Positions 23,740 through 36,286 of a stretch of DNA of 64,000 nt are shown here, piece by piece. Under the pieces are notes generated by a model. That model saw only the letters and a program-made list of their open reading frames with translations, had not been told where the DNA came from and made no database searches. The DNA is from Apoda limacodes. Lineage: Eukaryota; Arthropoda; Insecta; Lepidoptera; Limacodidae. How positions within the stretch are numbered: position 1 is the stretch's first letter; each line of letters opens with the position of its first letter. Both the position numbers and the translations under genes were made by a program. The stretch covers positions 4,898,001-4,962,000 of the forward strand of contig OX291552.1 in assembly GCA_946406115.1 (NCBI GenBank), in the 5' to 3' direction.

Positions 23740-24610
23740 AAATATGCGACAAAAATGGCAGTAATTCGGCCGTATTTCCGTATGTTTTATTGCGTTGACT
23801 TAGAAGCTTAATTTTTTCCAGCTTCAAGTCTGAATATATATATATATATATATACGGTCTCCTCAGGCCTTAGTATTTGATACTATTTTTTACTTGATAT
23901 CTTCACGCGTTCCTGGGAAAAGGGTCGTGACAGAGAGACAGACCGACAGACAGAGGCAGATAGACAGACGGACAACAAATTTAACCTATAAAGGTTCCTT
24001 TTTCCCGTTTGAGGTACGGAACCCTTAAAGTGAATAAAAAATTAATATCTTGCCTACTTTATTACTTTGACCTTACGTTTTTTTAGGGTTCCATACTCCA
24101 AAGGGAAAAAAAGGAACCCTTACAGGATCACTTTGTGGTCCGTCCGTCTGTCTCTCTGTCTGTCAAGGCCCTCTTTCCCAGGAACGCGTGAAGGTATCAA
24201 GTTGAAATTAATATCAAATACTAAAGTCTACGGCCTCTTGAAGCTGTAAAAAATCAAGCTAAGTCAACGCAATAAATAGATATAGATGAAAAACGGCAAT
24301 TTTTGTTGCATATTTTGGCATTCAAAAATAAATCAAAACCTTGTGGGTACTTCCCGTTATCTAAGACCTAGAATGACAAAATTTGAAGAAGTTGTAGAAA
24401 AAAAAAAACCGAAATTCGGTAATTTGTAGTCATAACACATAAAAAAAAAAAATTGTATGTCAAGACACTTTTACTCAAGAACGCGTAGTTTGAAGTTAAT
24501 ATCAGTTAATATTAATTAAGCCTACGGTCACTTAAAGTTGCAAGAAAATCAACTTCTAAGTAAATGCAATAAAAGTAAGCCCATTAATACGGTCATTTTT
24601 GTCGCATAGT
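23740..24610. repeat. Inverted pair of 'gttccgtacc' repeats
   Basis: Two copies lie head to head: 23,740-24,025 in reverse and 24,085-24,375 forward, sharing cttcacgcgttcctggga, the (gaca)n tract and tattgcgttgactta near their far ends. Together they form a large imperfect palindrome of about 630 bp. The LINE at 24,610 is inserted in further sequence of this family. Confidence 0.65.
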
Positions 24611-26272
24611 GTAACATAACATAACGCAGCGGGAGGTCAGGCGGGCGTTGCTTTCTCTAGACGTTCATAAGTCGAGTGGGCCAGACGGTATACCAGCAGT
24701 GGTGCTTAAGCAGTGTGCTCCTGAGTTATGTCCTGTACTCACGCGCCTCTTCGCGCTTTCCTACCACACTAGGCAATTTCCGTCTACATGGAAGACTGCG
24801 AATGTGCACCCGGTGCCCAAAAAGGGCGATAGATCAGATCCATCGAATTACAGGCCTATCGCTATTACCTCTCTCCTCTCTAAGGTGATGGAGCGTGTGA
24901 TCAACACACAGCTTCTAAGATACCTAGAAGTACACGATCTGGTCAGTGACCGTCAATATGGCTTTCGCCACGGTCGCTCGACTGGTGACCTTCTAGTGTA
25001 TCTCACACACCGATGGGCACTAGCCATTGAGAGTCAGGGGGAGGCATTGGCATGTAGCCTGGACATAGCGAAGGCGTTCGATCGGGTCTGGCACCGCGGT
25101 CTTCTATCGAAGTTGCCATCTTACGGAGTGCCCGAGGGTTTGTGCAAATGGGTGGCTAGCTTTTTGTCCGGCAGACGCATACGAACTGTAGTTGACGGTA
25201 GTTGCTCTGATAGCATGGACATTAATGCTGGTGTCCCGCAAGGCTCTGTGCTGTCTCCTACGCTGTTTCTACTGCATATCAATGACATGTTGGACATCAA
25301 CAACATACATTGCTATGCAGATGACAGTACTGGAGACACTTTTTACACGGGTCGTGCAAACATCCCTCGTTCCCTTGTGGAGGAAAACCGCGGAGAACTT
25401 GTGTCTCAAATCGAGACCACACTGTCCCAGGTCTCTGACTGGGGACGGGTAAACTTGGTCCGATTCAACCCTACAAAGACACAAGTGTGCGCGTTCACCG
25501 CTAAGAAAACTCTATTCACTGTGGTCCCACAATTCCAGAACACTCCCCTCTCCATCTCCAAGAGCATTGGGATCCTTGGTGTCGACATCTCCAGCGATGT
25601 TCAGTTCCGAGATCATTTACAAGATAAGGTAAAGCTGGCGTCCAAAAAACTTGGTGTACTTAACAGAGCGAAGCAGTGCTTCACGTCGGGGCAAAGGTTG
25701 TTACTTTACAAGTCGCAAGTTCGGCCCCATATGGAGTACTGCTGCCATCTCTGGGCAGGTGCACCCGGATACCAGCTTGACCCTTTTGACTCGGTTCAAC
25801 GACGGGCTGTGAGAATTGTCGACGATCCCAAACTCACTTGCGGTATCGAGCCCTTAAGTCTGAGGAGAGACTTTGCCTCACTGTGTGTGTTCTACCGCTT
25901 GTACAATGGGTTGTGTTCTGAGGAATTGTTCGAAATGATGCCCACGGCTACTTTCTACCATCGCACCGCTCGCCATCGGCAGGGAATTCATTCTCACACT
26001 TTAGAACCTAAATGGTCGCGTACAGTGCGGTTTCAGAGAAACTTCCTCCCGCGAACGCTTAAGTTGTGGAATGAGCTCCCTGCCAAGGTTTTCTGCAAGG
26101 ACTACAGTATGGAGTTCTTCAAGAAAGAAGTTATTAGATTTCTGAAGGGTCGGCAACGCGCAGTGACACCCCTGGTGTTGCAAGCGTCCATAGGCTACGG
26201 TGACCGCTTACCATCAGGCGGGCCGTAAGCTTGTTTGCCACCTTAGTGGTATAAAAAAAAAAAAAAAAAAAA
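24610..26272 (+). mobile_element. 5'-truncated BS/jockey-like non-LTR retrotransposon
   Basis: The insertion has a coding body and ends in agtggtata followed by a 22-nt A tract. No endonuclease domain is present upstream, so the element was truncated during reverse transcription. Repeat-family sequence resumes right after the A tract (gttgacctaggatcatgaaat), matching the order seen at 63,705 onwards, which shows the LINE landed inside that repeat. Confidence 0.85.
24648..26228 (+). CDS. Reverse transcriptase of BS/jockey-like LINE (partial, open)
   Basis: This is a 526-aa open frame containing the reverse-transcriptase domain of a non-LTR retrotransposon. Visible motifs in order are SSGPDGIP (near residue 10), NYRPIA (about 67), QYGFRHGRST (about 103), the catalytic LDIAKAFDRV (about 140), GVPQGSVLSP (about 195) and YADD (about 222), followed by the HLWAGAP-type C-terminal region. 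The first methionine is internal to the original protein: endonuclease and N-terminus are lost by 5' truncation. The frame has no stop, so insertion is recent, but without the endonuclease it is not an autonomous element. GC content is clearly higher than in the surrounding DNA. Confidence 0.9.
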   Translation: MLSLDVHKSSGPDGIPAVVLKQCAPELCPVLTRLFALSYHTRQFPSTWKTANVHPVPKKGDRSDPSNYRPIAITSLLSKVMERVINTQLLRYLEVHDLVSDRQYGFRHGRSTGDLLVYLTHRWALAIESQGEALACSLDIAKAFDRVWHRGLLSKLPSYGVPEGLCKWVASFLSGRRIRTVVDGSCSDSMDINAGVPQGSVLSPTLFLLHINDMLDINNIHCYADDSTGDTFYTGRANIPRSLVEENRGELVSQIETTLSQVSDWGRVNLVRFNPTKTQVCAFTAKKTLFTVVPQFQNTPLSISKSIGILGVDISSDVQFRDHLQDKVKLASKKLGVLNRAKQCFTSGQRLLLYKSQVRPHMEYCCHLWAGAPGYQLDPFDSVQRRAVRIVDDPKLTCGIEPLSLRRDFASLCVFYRLYNGLCSEELFEMMPTATFYHRTARHRQGIHSHTLEPKWSRTVRFQRNFLPRTLKLWNELPAKVFCKDYSMEFFKKEVIRFLKGRQRAVTPLVLQASIGYGDRLPSGGP

Positions 26273-26634
26273 AATGCCGTTGACCTAGGATCATGAAATT
26301 TGGCAAGAAGCAAGATGTTATATCACAAATAAAGGGAAAAATAAAAAAAACTCATAATTAAAGCGTAAGCCTGTGACACTTGATCTTACGATGGAAGAAC
26401 TGTCTACATATAATAAATTTGTATGGAACCCTCGGTGCGCGAGCCAGACTCGCACTTGGTCGGTTTTTTATTAAAGTTTTGCCAGTACGAAGCTGGGACA
26501 AGTTAATAGTTTATCTTGAATAATTGATAGATTTAGTAAAGACCTTGACAACAGGTCTTATTTTAGCTAATTTGGTTCATTATGTAACAGAGCCCCAAGT
26601 TAGTAATATGATAGTGGGTTTATTTTTATAAGAA

Positions 26635-26820
26635 ATGAATATTCAAAAGGTATTTTTGTTAATAACGGGATTCGTTTCTGTACAAAGTGGTAATCCAGTG
26701 GTGAAAGTAAAACATGGTTTCGTGGAAGGTTCCTGGCAAAAGTCTACCAACGATAGGGAATATGCCAGTTTTCGAAGCATTCCTTATGCAAGTCCTCCTG
26801 TAGGAGTATACAGGTTCAAG
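26635..26820 (+). CDS. Esterase B exon 1 (signal peptide)
   Basis: It encodes a hydrophobic N-terminal signal (FLLITGFVSV) followed by VKVKHGFVEGSW and SIPYASPPVG, the usual start of a mature carboxylesterase. It is 62 codons, phase 0, with donor gtaaga. Confidence 0.88.
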
Positions 26821-26977
26821 GTAAGACTTATTTGACTTGAGCCTAGAATCACAGATTATATATAACTATAATTTAAATATACAAGTCACTAGTCACTAGG
26901 TACGTCAATATCTTTCAGTCGTTCTAATATAATTCTTAAAATTGAAGTTGTTACTCCGGAAAAGTTATGTTGTATTC

Positions 26978-28869
26978 ATATTTCCGCGTGTTATCCGTGG
27001 ACCCACTGGTGGGACCACAGGTAATTATTTTTCCCCTAGACCAACTACTTCACAGTGGGCCCACGGGTAATTGAAAGTTAAGGAAAACCGCGTTTTAACC
27101 GTGGACTCGCCGCCATGCCGCACTGGTGGGACCACAGGTAATTAATTATTTTACCCCGTCGACCCACTGCTTTACAGCGGGCTTAGAGGTAACTGAAAGT
27201 TGAAAAAATACTAAGTTTCACTTCATTGGTATGCAAAGTAACCACTGGTGTCAAGGGGTTTTTTTAGTCCCCCACAACACCACTATAGTGTTGTTACATA
27301 CTCCATCGATAAATATTTATGTCACACTTGTTCCATTGAACAAAATACAACTGTTTTGTTCGGGTTACTTACTCAAATGAAAATTTAAGTTTGTAAAAAA
27401 AAAAAAGTTCATGAGCTCCACAGAGCAAGGAATACTGGGAGCTGGCGCTACTCGGCTGCGCGCACGTAGCGGCGAGCGCAATATGGTTCCGAGCTCTGTG
27501 ATGAGCTCCATTTGTCATTCTTTGCCCGTGGTCCAACTGCGTGGTTCTACAGGTAGTAACCAAGGGCAATGATTTTTGTCCCTGGTTCTACCAGTAGGAC
27601 TGACATAATAGTTTTTATCACACTTGCTCTTGAAGAGTGTCATTACTCCCACGGGCTTTTTATTTATAAATTTTACTTTACAGGAGTGATAGATTTCATC
27701 AAAATCTTGATTTCGGATGACAGCTGACCTAGAAATGGCTTTAGCTTCGTAACTTTTGATCGTTGACTGATAGTTTCTTGACAGAAGTGATAGATCTCAT
27801 CAACATCTTTATTTCGGTTGACAGCTGTCAAACTAGAAACGGCATTATCTCCGAAACTTGTTTGTATATTTGACTGTCTGTCACCTTTAGCTATTGAGAC
27901 TTTTGAGTATAAGTAGTTCGGTGACGGAATGCAACTGGACTGCTGACACTTTTAGTATAGATAGCTGTTATCCGAAATGAATATTGATGAGATCTATCAC
28001 TTCTGAAAAAAAACTACTGTTCTAAAATCAACTTTTGGAGATGATGCCGTTTTTAGTTTGACAGCTGTCATCTGAAAAAATTATCTTGATGAGATCTATC
28101 ACTTCTGTAAAGAAACTACTAGGCTTCGATCAAAATTGACGGAGATAAAGCCGCTTCTAGTTTGACAGCTGTCATCCGATATGAAGATCTTGAGATCTAT
28201 CATTTTGGTAGAGAACCTCTAGTCTACAATTAATGGTTACGGCGATATAGTCCTTTTTAGTTTGGCAGCTGTCATTCGAAATAAAGAACTTGATGAATCT
28301 ATCATTTCTGCAAAGAAACTTCTAGTCTAATAAATTTTTACGGAGATATAACCCATTGTAGTCTGACAGCTGTCATCCGAAATAAAGGTCTCGATGAGAT
28401 TTATATTTCTGCAAATAAACTATTACTCTACGATCATGAGTTTAGATAGCCCTTTCTAGTTTGACAACTGACAATTGAAATAAACAATAATTAAAAAAAA
28501 ATCTTGCGAACTTTACGAGACTAATTCTTCAACAATTCATTCATAACCACCTAATCCAAGAACAATCAGAAGAGTGCACAAATCAAGTCTGGCACAATTC
28601 GTATAGTAAGTATTTTTGGTTACGAATGTGCTATAAAATATTTGAATGTCTGGTTGTGTCGTTTTTTGTAAACAGCACTACCAGTAAACATAACTGTCCT
28701 TTATGTTTAGTGCTGTACAATTAATTAAACTTACCCGTGGACCCACTGGAACTACCGGATTGAGTAAAATAATTCAATCTCTAGTGTAATGGTACTACGG
28801 GGAAAATAATCACCTGTGGTCCCACCAGTGGGGCACGGCGGTGGGTCCACGGGTAACACGCGGATATTT
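26978..28869. mobile_element. Non-autonomous TIR transposon, 1,880 bp, TSD ATATTT
   Basis: The element spans 26,984-28,863 in intron 1 of copy B. Its ends are inverted (ccgcgtgttatccgtggacc at left; the reverse complement of the right end begins ccgcgtgttacccgtggacc) and continue with shared 'actggtgggaccacagg' blocks. The flanking 6-bp ATATTT is present at 26,978-26,983 and 28,864-28,869. The interior has no transposase but contains an array of about 100-120-bp units rich in tttgacagctgtcat and gagatctatcacttctg, in both orientations. The same array units occur at 63,060-63,480. Confidence 0.75.
27650..28480. repeat. Internal array of 'gacagctgtca' units
   Basis: About eight imperfect units carry the palindromic gacagctgtca and a 'gagatctatcactt' block. 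The units change orientation near 27,960, so the array is a large imperfect palindrome inside the TIR transposon. No coding potential. Confidence 0.7.
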
Positions 28870-29829
28870 CTCCAATGTTTGTTATGGTACTAAAGTTGAA
28901 TAGTTGGAGTAATGAACAAATGTTGAAACTTACTTTTATTATTTTATGTTCAGTTTTTGAACTCATTGTTTTCTATTTTTAATCTTTACTAGCCACAGAC
29001 CACTATTTTGGTCACGGCGAACGTTGTTTCTCTTTAGTTGAAACGACTAGCGCGCCAACTATTGTCAAAAGGTTGTTGTAATTCAGAAATTAAAAATCCC
29101 CGTCGTGTATAGTAGGTACATACAAATTACTCAAATTTAATTGCAACTTTATGAATGATGTCCAAAATGAACTTGACCGTTTTAACAACGTTTACCTGTT
29201 TGGGCCAAATCTTGCAATCGTAATTTCGATCACTTTCTGACTAACTGGAACGCTCTTATGTTCAGCGAAGCTCAAACTTCGGTGACAATACAATAATTAA
29301 TTGCGAACATCAATGTTTGTCGCCATTTTGAAACTGATTATTTTGTATGGAAATTCAGCTCACATAGTCGTAGTTGTAACAAAGACTAAAAAGTATTAAA
29401 AATAAGTAAATATAAAATCCATCCATCTATCGAAATATGTATATACACACATACACGTACGTACTTGTACATATTCTTGGAAGTCCAAGGGAGAAAAGGT
29501 GACTAGACAAGTGGCATTGTTGGTGATAGGTATACATCTGGGAGTTTCTTGTCACTTCTTTTCCACTTACGCTAGTTTCGGAAGTGATGGTAGTTTAAAT
29601 GCATATGTGCGTTTGTTGCTGGGCTGTTGTGGAGCTGAGCCACTTTCGGATGTGCGATGTCTGTTTGAATGTGTGTGTCCATATTAAGTATTGAACTTTT
29701 TGTACTTGTGTTTATTTGAGTTCATTAAAGGTGTTTAGATATTTTTACCATTGTATGAGAATTGCTGGTTTAGGCAAACTTTTATTTACAATAATTGCAG
29801 TTTAAGAAAAAATTTTTGTTATTTTTCAG

Positions 29830-29926
29830 GATCCACAACCACTAAGTCCGTGGTCTGGGATTTGGAACGCAACAGATTATGGACAAACCTGTCTACAATA
29901 CAACACTTTAAAAGATGAAGTTACTG
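29830..29926 (+). CDS. Esterase B exon 2
   Basis: Counterpart of 300-396, encoding [12 protein letters not shown] to EVTG with a few substitutions (Gly for Arg after TDY). The donor gttggt preserves frame with exon 3. Confidence 0.82.
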
Positions 29927-30330
29927 GTTGGTAAACTTGTTTAAAACTTTAAATAATACCCCTGAAGGCTTGTCGGGCCATGTTATCAGTGATGTACACT
30001 CCATAAATGCAGTAAGGCACTAAACCTGTAGAATTTATCGAATTTCAATTTGTTATTTGATTTGAAAATTATATAAGTAGTCTGTAGTTATTATTAAGAT
30101 TATCATATTTTATTATACTGCGATCTCGCGTATACAGTCAATACTACATGAGCGAGAAGTTTACAATTTACTACTTGCTTGCTATTTGGGTGACAAAGAC
30201 AAGAAATCGTGGTAGCTTCTTTTGCGTTTGTTTGCCCCGTGCATACACAAATGTATGGATGTGTGAAATTTTGTACGTACGCTGCATACATTGATACAAA
30301 TCGGATGATCTTAGACCGTTTTTTTTATAG

Positions 30331-30516
30331 GTGATGAAGACTGTCTATATCTCAACGTGTACACTCCAAGGTTGGAGAATCGAACACTTTTGCCGGTAGT
30401 AGCTTACATACATGGAGGAGGCTTCACATACGGTAGTAGTCACATCTATAACCCTGTTCATATAATGGACTGGGACATGGTAATTGTCACAATGAACTAT
30501 AGATTGGGACCATTGG
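30331..30516 (+). CDS. Esterase B exon 3 (oxyanion hole)
   Basis: Encodes [11 protein letters not shown] and HGGGFTYGSS; Tyr replaces Phe of copy A after the oxyanion glycines. Confidence 0.88.
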
Positions 30517-30880
30517 GTAAGAAACAACAATATCTTTGTATTAGTTTACTAATATTCTTTATAAACTAATACATAGTTATTAAAGTAATAATAATAATGA
30601 TAAAAACAAACCAATCAGATGCACGTTTCTCAATTTTAAATATTTCCTAACTAAGGTTAATGAAAAAAGTTTCTTGAAATTCCTAATTAAGGGCGACCTT
30701 TCTTCTGAGAAAGAGTGAATCATGACGATTTAGTTAAGACAAAATTTCGTCTTATTTTGCTGACTATACCAGCTTCTTTAAAACTGTATTTCAGTAAAAA
30801 AAATAACGATTTTTTTGCAAACTGCCATTGCTGAGCCGTTTGTATAAGAATAAACACAAGTATCAATATGTTTGCAATAG

Positions 30881-31066
30881 GTTTTTTAAATATTGGAGAC
30901 GACGAGGCACCAGGAAACGCAGGTCTCAAAGATCAAAGCTTTGCCCTTCACTGGATCAAGGACAACATCAGGAATTTTGGCGGTAACCCCGAAGATGTCA
31001 CCCTCGTTGGACAGTCGGCAGGTGGCGCTTGTGTGCACTACCACTATCTCTCACTTCTATCTAAAG
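30881..31066 (+). CDS. Esterase B exon 4 (catalytic serine)
   Basis: Encodes the nucleophile elbow GQSAGG; it shows no amino-acid difference from copy A over the exon. Confidence 0.9.
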
Positions 31067-32112
31067 GTAAAAAACCGTCCAAGTGCGTGTCGAGCCACGC
31101 GCAATATTAATATCCGTAGTAGCCTCATAAACCAACATTTTAGAGGTTGTTCACGATGTTTAGGTACGTAGTATAAACAGATTTGATCGCTCCGCTGCTG
31201 ATATAAGACCCACGCTTTGAACCTACTTGTAGTAGGCGAATCGGTAGGGAGTTGAGTTAGGTACCCATGTAGGTACGTTACGATTACGTACGTTTAAAAT
31301 GTTTAATTAAATAAATTCGACTTTTAAATTGCAAAATAAAATTTCAACCGTTTAAAGAATAATTAAATATCATTTATTAATAGGGGTTGTAGTAGTATTG
31401 AAATTAAAGTTTTTTAAATGATAATCAAATCAAATCATTAAAAACTGAACTTTCAAAGCGCGCCGGCTAGTCCAATGCGTCATTTGAACGTAATTATTGT
31501 TTTCTATTTTAGAAAAATAGTCTTTAGAATGTTATTATTTTATTTTTCTCTAATTGTACATCGTTCATTAACTTATATTTTATACGTTTTACAGATGTAC
31601 CTACTTCATATAAGTAACTTTTAATGACAATTGTACGAAAATTTCACTTTTTCAAGTACATTTTATAACTTGGTTGACTATTACTCGTTAGCCTACAAAG
31701 TGTACTTACTCGGGATAGGTTTCCTTTTAAATTCATTATATTGATTCCATTCTTGACTAACAAAAATTTGTACTTTATAGCTGACTGTTTTGCAAACGGA
31801 GCTCTAAATCAAAAAAATGATCTTTGCATACCGCCAATGTTTTTGCAATTTCTATCCAACCCAACACGATGGGGTAGACGAGAAAAAAAAATTACGTTCC
31901 TATTTCACATGTAGGGGAGGTACCCTAAAATTTTTTTTTTCAAAGATTATATTCTACCACTTTGTCGGCTTAATCAATGTGTATCCCTGCCAAATTGCAG
32001 CTTTCTCGTATTAGTAGTTTTTGAACTAAGCCGCGGACAGACAGACGGACGGATGGAGATGGCAAAACTAGTAAGGTCCTTGTTGACTACGGAACCCTAT
32101 AAAACATCTAAA

Positions 32113-34440
32113 CCCAAGCAGCTCACGAGTCTGCTTAATAGCCGAATGACGGATTTCCAAAACGCTTAAAGCTGAATAAGGAAGCTGCATTAAGTCTGTA
32201 TACGACCTTATACAGCTCTTATAACTCTTAAATGGGCACAAATTATTCAGTCTTGGGTTCACACAGCTGCTTAAGAGCTGTGTAGCAGCAACTTAACAGT
32301 GTTATAAAAGGTAACAGCACAAATTATTCAGCCTCAAGTTCACATAGCTGCTTAAGAGCTGTGTAGCAGAAATGTAACAGTGTTATAAGAGTTATCGACA
32401 GTACTTTGCGCTAAAATCAGACTGAGTAAGAGATCACAAGTTACTCTTTATTCAGAAAATATGTCATATGTATGCTCTAATACATATTGTAAACCGCGAA
32501 ACGCTACTTGCGGCCTGTGTAAAATTAAGTGAACAGCAAACTGGCTTAAGCAATACTAACCGCAACAAAGTGCAGGTCCATCAAGGCAGCTAAGAGCTCT
32601 AGCTGCTTTGATGGGCATAATATGCACTTTATTACGTGAAGTGAATTGGAAACGGAACATGGTGGATAATATTCATATTCCCTGGTACTTAAATTGTTTT
32701 ACAAATTAATAAAGGAAAAATGATTGGGAATTTAATTTTACTGACATTATACATATATATTATCTAAGAAAATTTTAATGCGCCATGAAAATATTTTGTT
32801 TTTTAATTAGTATTGTGATATAAATAAGCTGTGATGTAAAATATGACTAAACAATTTGTAGTGCTTTAAAAATAATTTTAAGATAATAAGTTATTATTAT
32901 TAAGTAAAAACTAATGCAATACATGCATTTCTTGCACAAAACATCATAAATGTTGAAAAATTAATCAGAATATTTGTAGGTTATAAAATAAAATGGTGGA
33001 TTTATGTTAAACAGTAACGTGAATAGTTAAAACTCTTATATTCTTCAACAGGCTGTCTAGTAGTTCACTAGTGTGCTATTATTCTACAATAAACTGAATA
33101 AAATTACATATGTGAACTGTATACACATATAAGCTGTTTTCTATACTTGTAATTGTTCACAAGCTCTACTTTTAGCCATGATGTGAACAATTAGACAGTT
33201 ATTATACCGACTCTTAAGGGATCCCTAGTATTAAATCTAAAACCACCACCGCATGGATAACTTCCATTTCAAAATTGTCAAAGCGGTATAATTTACGAAC
33301 CTTTCAAGTTGGGCAGTAAGATATAATAACATATAATTAATATATTAATTATTTTTTATTGTAAAATTAAATTGTACAACAACATAAACGCAATATTTTA
33401 CACTCAACATAAAAGTTCAAAGTATATTTAAATCTATTCGAAACTAGATCAAAATCAAATCGTTTATTCAGAAACTAGACCTTTACAGGTTCTTTTTAAC
33501 GTCATGTTTTCAGAATAAATATAATAGCACCGAGATTACTGGAAGAAAAACTTGGACACACATAATTGGCCGAATATGCAACATCTTCTGAGCTATTAAT
33601 ATTTTTTACGGAACCATCCTGTTTCAAACTATTTGTCACGCTTTGCGTTATTTCCCGACTTGAAGGATTTTTTTTTTCTTTTGCCTTTATAATTCTTTGA
33701 TACTCTTTCGATAATTTTCTTCTAATGCCCCCTGTTCTTGCTTTCTATTTCCACCAATTACGCGAATTCATTTAACTATAATGCAAATAAAATATTATAT
33801 GTTGGTAATAATGGTCATTAACTAGTTACACTGCTAATTACAGAACCAAATATGTTACTTTTATTCAGATAACGTCGGATTTAAGGTACTTATGTGAACC
33901 ACTATAAAATAGAAGGCGTTAATTCTATACACTAGTGAGTCTCTAAGCAGTTGTGAGGCATCTAGTGAATTTTTAAATAGCCGCTATGCAGATACTATCA
34001 ATTGCAGTATAAAGGCTGATTAGCGGTAGATATATTCAGATTTAAGATGTAATATGGGCCACATATTGTCCATTATACAGCTATTCACTTCATAACAGCT
34101 CACACGTGCCCCTTTAATAAGTCAGAGTAATAGGAGTTCACAAATATCTTCTTAAACAGCATTTGGCGTTATTTTATGCAATAAACAGGCCTTACTACGG
34201 TTTAGGCATAAGAAAAGTTTAGAAGCTGAATAGAGTCATTAAAACATATCTTTATAGCACTCTTAGCGCATTTATATGGTGGTTTTGTCGGTCTTAATCA
34301 GCCTTAATAGAGCTTTTAATTAGCTATAGCTAATTATGCAGCTGTAGCATCACTAGTGTACTCTAAGAAGCTCTTAATACGCACAGAGTTTCAAATAAGT
34401 CTAAAACTGAGTAGTTATACAGCTATCTGTGCTACTTGGG
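32113..34440. mobile_element. Non-autonomous transposon, 2,328 bp, CCCAAG/CTTGGG ends
   Basis: Copy A has catctaaaggcattaag at the homologous place (about 2,876-2,893); copy B has this 2.3-kb insert between the a-run and 'aaggccttaag'. Its termini are inverted repeats (cccaagcagctcac at left; cccaagtagcacag reading in from the right). The target duplication is at most the dinucleotide AA, ambiguous because of the A-run. The interior has many agctgcttaagagct-type repeats and no open frame, so the family is not identified. Confidence 0.75.
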
Positions 34441-35047
34441 AAGGCCTTAAGCAAAAGTCTACAACACACAGATAAAAGTAATCTGGAAATAGACCAAAAA
34501 AACGTTCTAAAAATGCTTTTATAACAAGTTTTATATGTCTGTCAAATTACATTTTTAAAAATTGTTTTGTACAAATACTTTGTTTATTAAAAACTAGCTT
34601 ATTCCCTCGGCTTCGTCCGTGTGGGCTTTTGCAAAAGAAAGCTTTTAACTATTTATGGTTTTACAGTACGGGTTCGCGTAGATATACTAATGTATATAAC
34701 AAAATAAAAGTGAACGCTGAGCTGCACACGTTTTGTTTTTGTTTGTGTTTGTAAATTGCATAAATACGTAAATAAATGGTAGGTACGGAACCCTCGGTGA
34801 GCGAGTCCGACACGCAATTGGCTTCAAAAATAAAGAATTTCATGCAAACTGCAAACCTACAGTTACCACTTTCTAGGAGATTTCCAAAAACAATGAAACA
34901 CGTCAATCTTAATTTGCGAACTAAAAACCTACTACCGACTTCTATGCATTTTGCTTGAAAAATCACGGTTTTCAGCTATTTAATTATCTCTTAATAAGGC
35001 TTTCAAATGTTTCCCTTTTAATTTTTTATCATTATTAATATTTTAAG

Positions 35048-35233
35048 GAGCCTTCGCCAGAGGTATAGCTTATAGCGGAACAGCCTTACATGAGTTCATT
35101 TCAGAAAAGGCCTATTGAAGTGGCTAAAAGGTTGGCAGCCACAGTAAAATGTTCTATTAACAACGACACGATGATACAATGCCTGAAAAACAAAAATGGG
35201 ATAGAGCTTGTGAGAGCACAAATTAAAATAAAA
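35048..35233 (+). pseudogene. Esterase B exon 5 with 2-nt deletion
   Basis: The exon follows copy A to the codons for GTAL, then carries catgagttcatttcag where copy A has caagagtgggcatttcag. The net loss of two bases shifts the frame and brings in TGA at 35,116-35,118. Splice sites are retained. Confidence 0.88.
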
Positions 35234-35996
35234 GTAAGATCAATATTTTTAAGTATAAGTTTAAGGCGAGATAATCCTGGTTTTAAGGATGTTCCTTTCA
35301 AGGCATAAATATAGAATATTAACACTTAAACCAATAAAGATTTAAAGTAAAGTATACTATCTAAAAACTAACAAAACCCAAAACACGATTAGAAGAATTT
35401 TGTTCCATAGAAACAAATAACAACAATGCCAAAAATGACCTTAACAACGGCTTTAGAACAGACATTATAAATTGTTAATATACCAAAACGATAACACTAA
35501 TATACGATTGAAAAGTATTTTTAATTAATAAGGAATTGTTAATTTAGTTTCTATATTCTCCATAGCAATCATAAAAACTGCAAAAATTTTCAATGAAATC
35601 TGTAGCGCTCGGCCAGTTTCTCTCGGGGTCACGGAAGTTCTATTACGGTCGTACGCAAATGCGCGTTACGTTGGCGGTAACAGTGCTAATCTTCTCACTT
35701 AAGATAACCTCGCCTTAAGTATTTTTGGTACCTCTTAGTTCGTTTGTATAAAGCACTTTATAGTGCAACAAACTTTATTGACCTGCTAACCTTGGTTGTT
35801 TGGTCGCTAGTGTCGTTGTAAGTTTACAACATTTCAATATGGCGACTGTTTATTTAAGTTTATGCTTTGATTTTGACTACTGGATCAGGAAAGTTTGTTG
35901 CACTGTACAAGGCGCCGCGGCGCGTATTCGCTTATTACTATATCAAAACCCTTGAGCTGAGACTTTTTAACAGAACTACTTGCTTAATTGTTATAG

Positions 35997-36162
35997 GAAT
36001 CGGAATTTTCATTTGTACCCTTTCGTCCAACCGCTGAGTCGCCAGCAGTGACCAATCCCTTCTTGACGCAGGACCCTTACAGCGCCATAAAGGATGGTAA
36101 CACGGCTAGGTTGCCACTTATTGTATCTGTCACCTCACATGATGGTCTAGCTTCAACTGCTG
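35997..36162 (+). CDS. Esterase B exon 6
   Basis: Counterpart of 4,437-4,602, with acceptor ttatag and donor gtaaga. It encodes the same HDG acid-site region, but in a transcript already interrupted upstream. Confidence 0.82.
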
Positions 36163-36226
36163 GTAAGAATTTCATAAAATAATTTTAAATTTATTTATTG
36201 TCTTATATTTTTAAACGCGCAATTCT

Positions 36227-36228
<2 letters not shown>

Positions 36229-36278
<50 letters not shown>

Positions 36279-36286
36279 TATATAAT
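36229..36286. repeat. (TA)n microsatellite
   Basis: About 50 bp of TA repeats in intron 6 of copy B; copy A has only about 10 bp of TA at 4,671. Confidence 0.95.
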
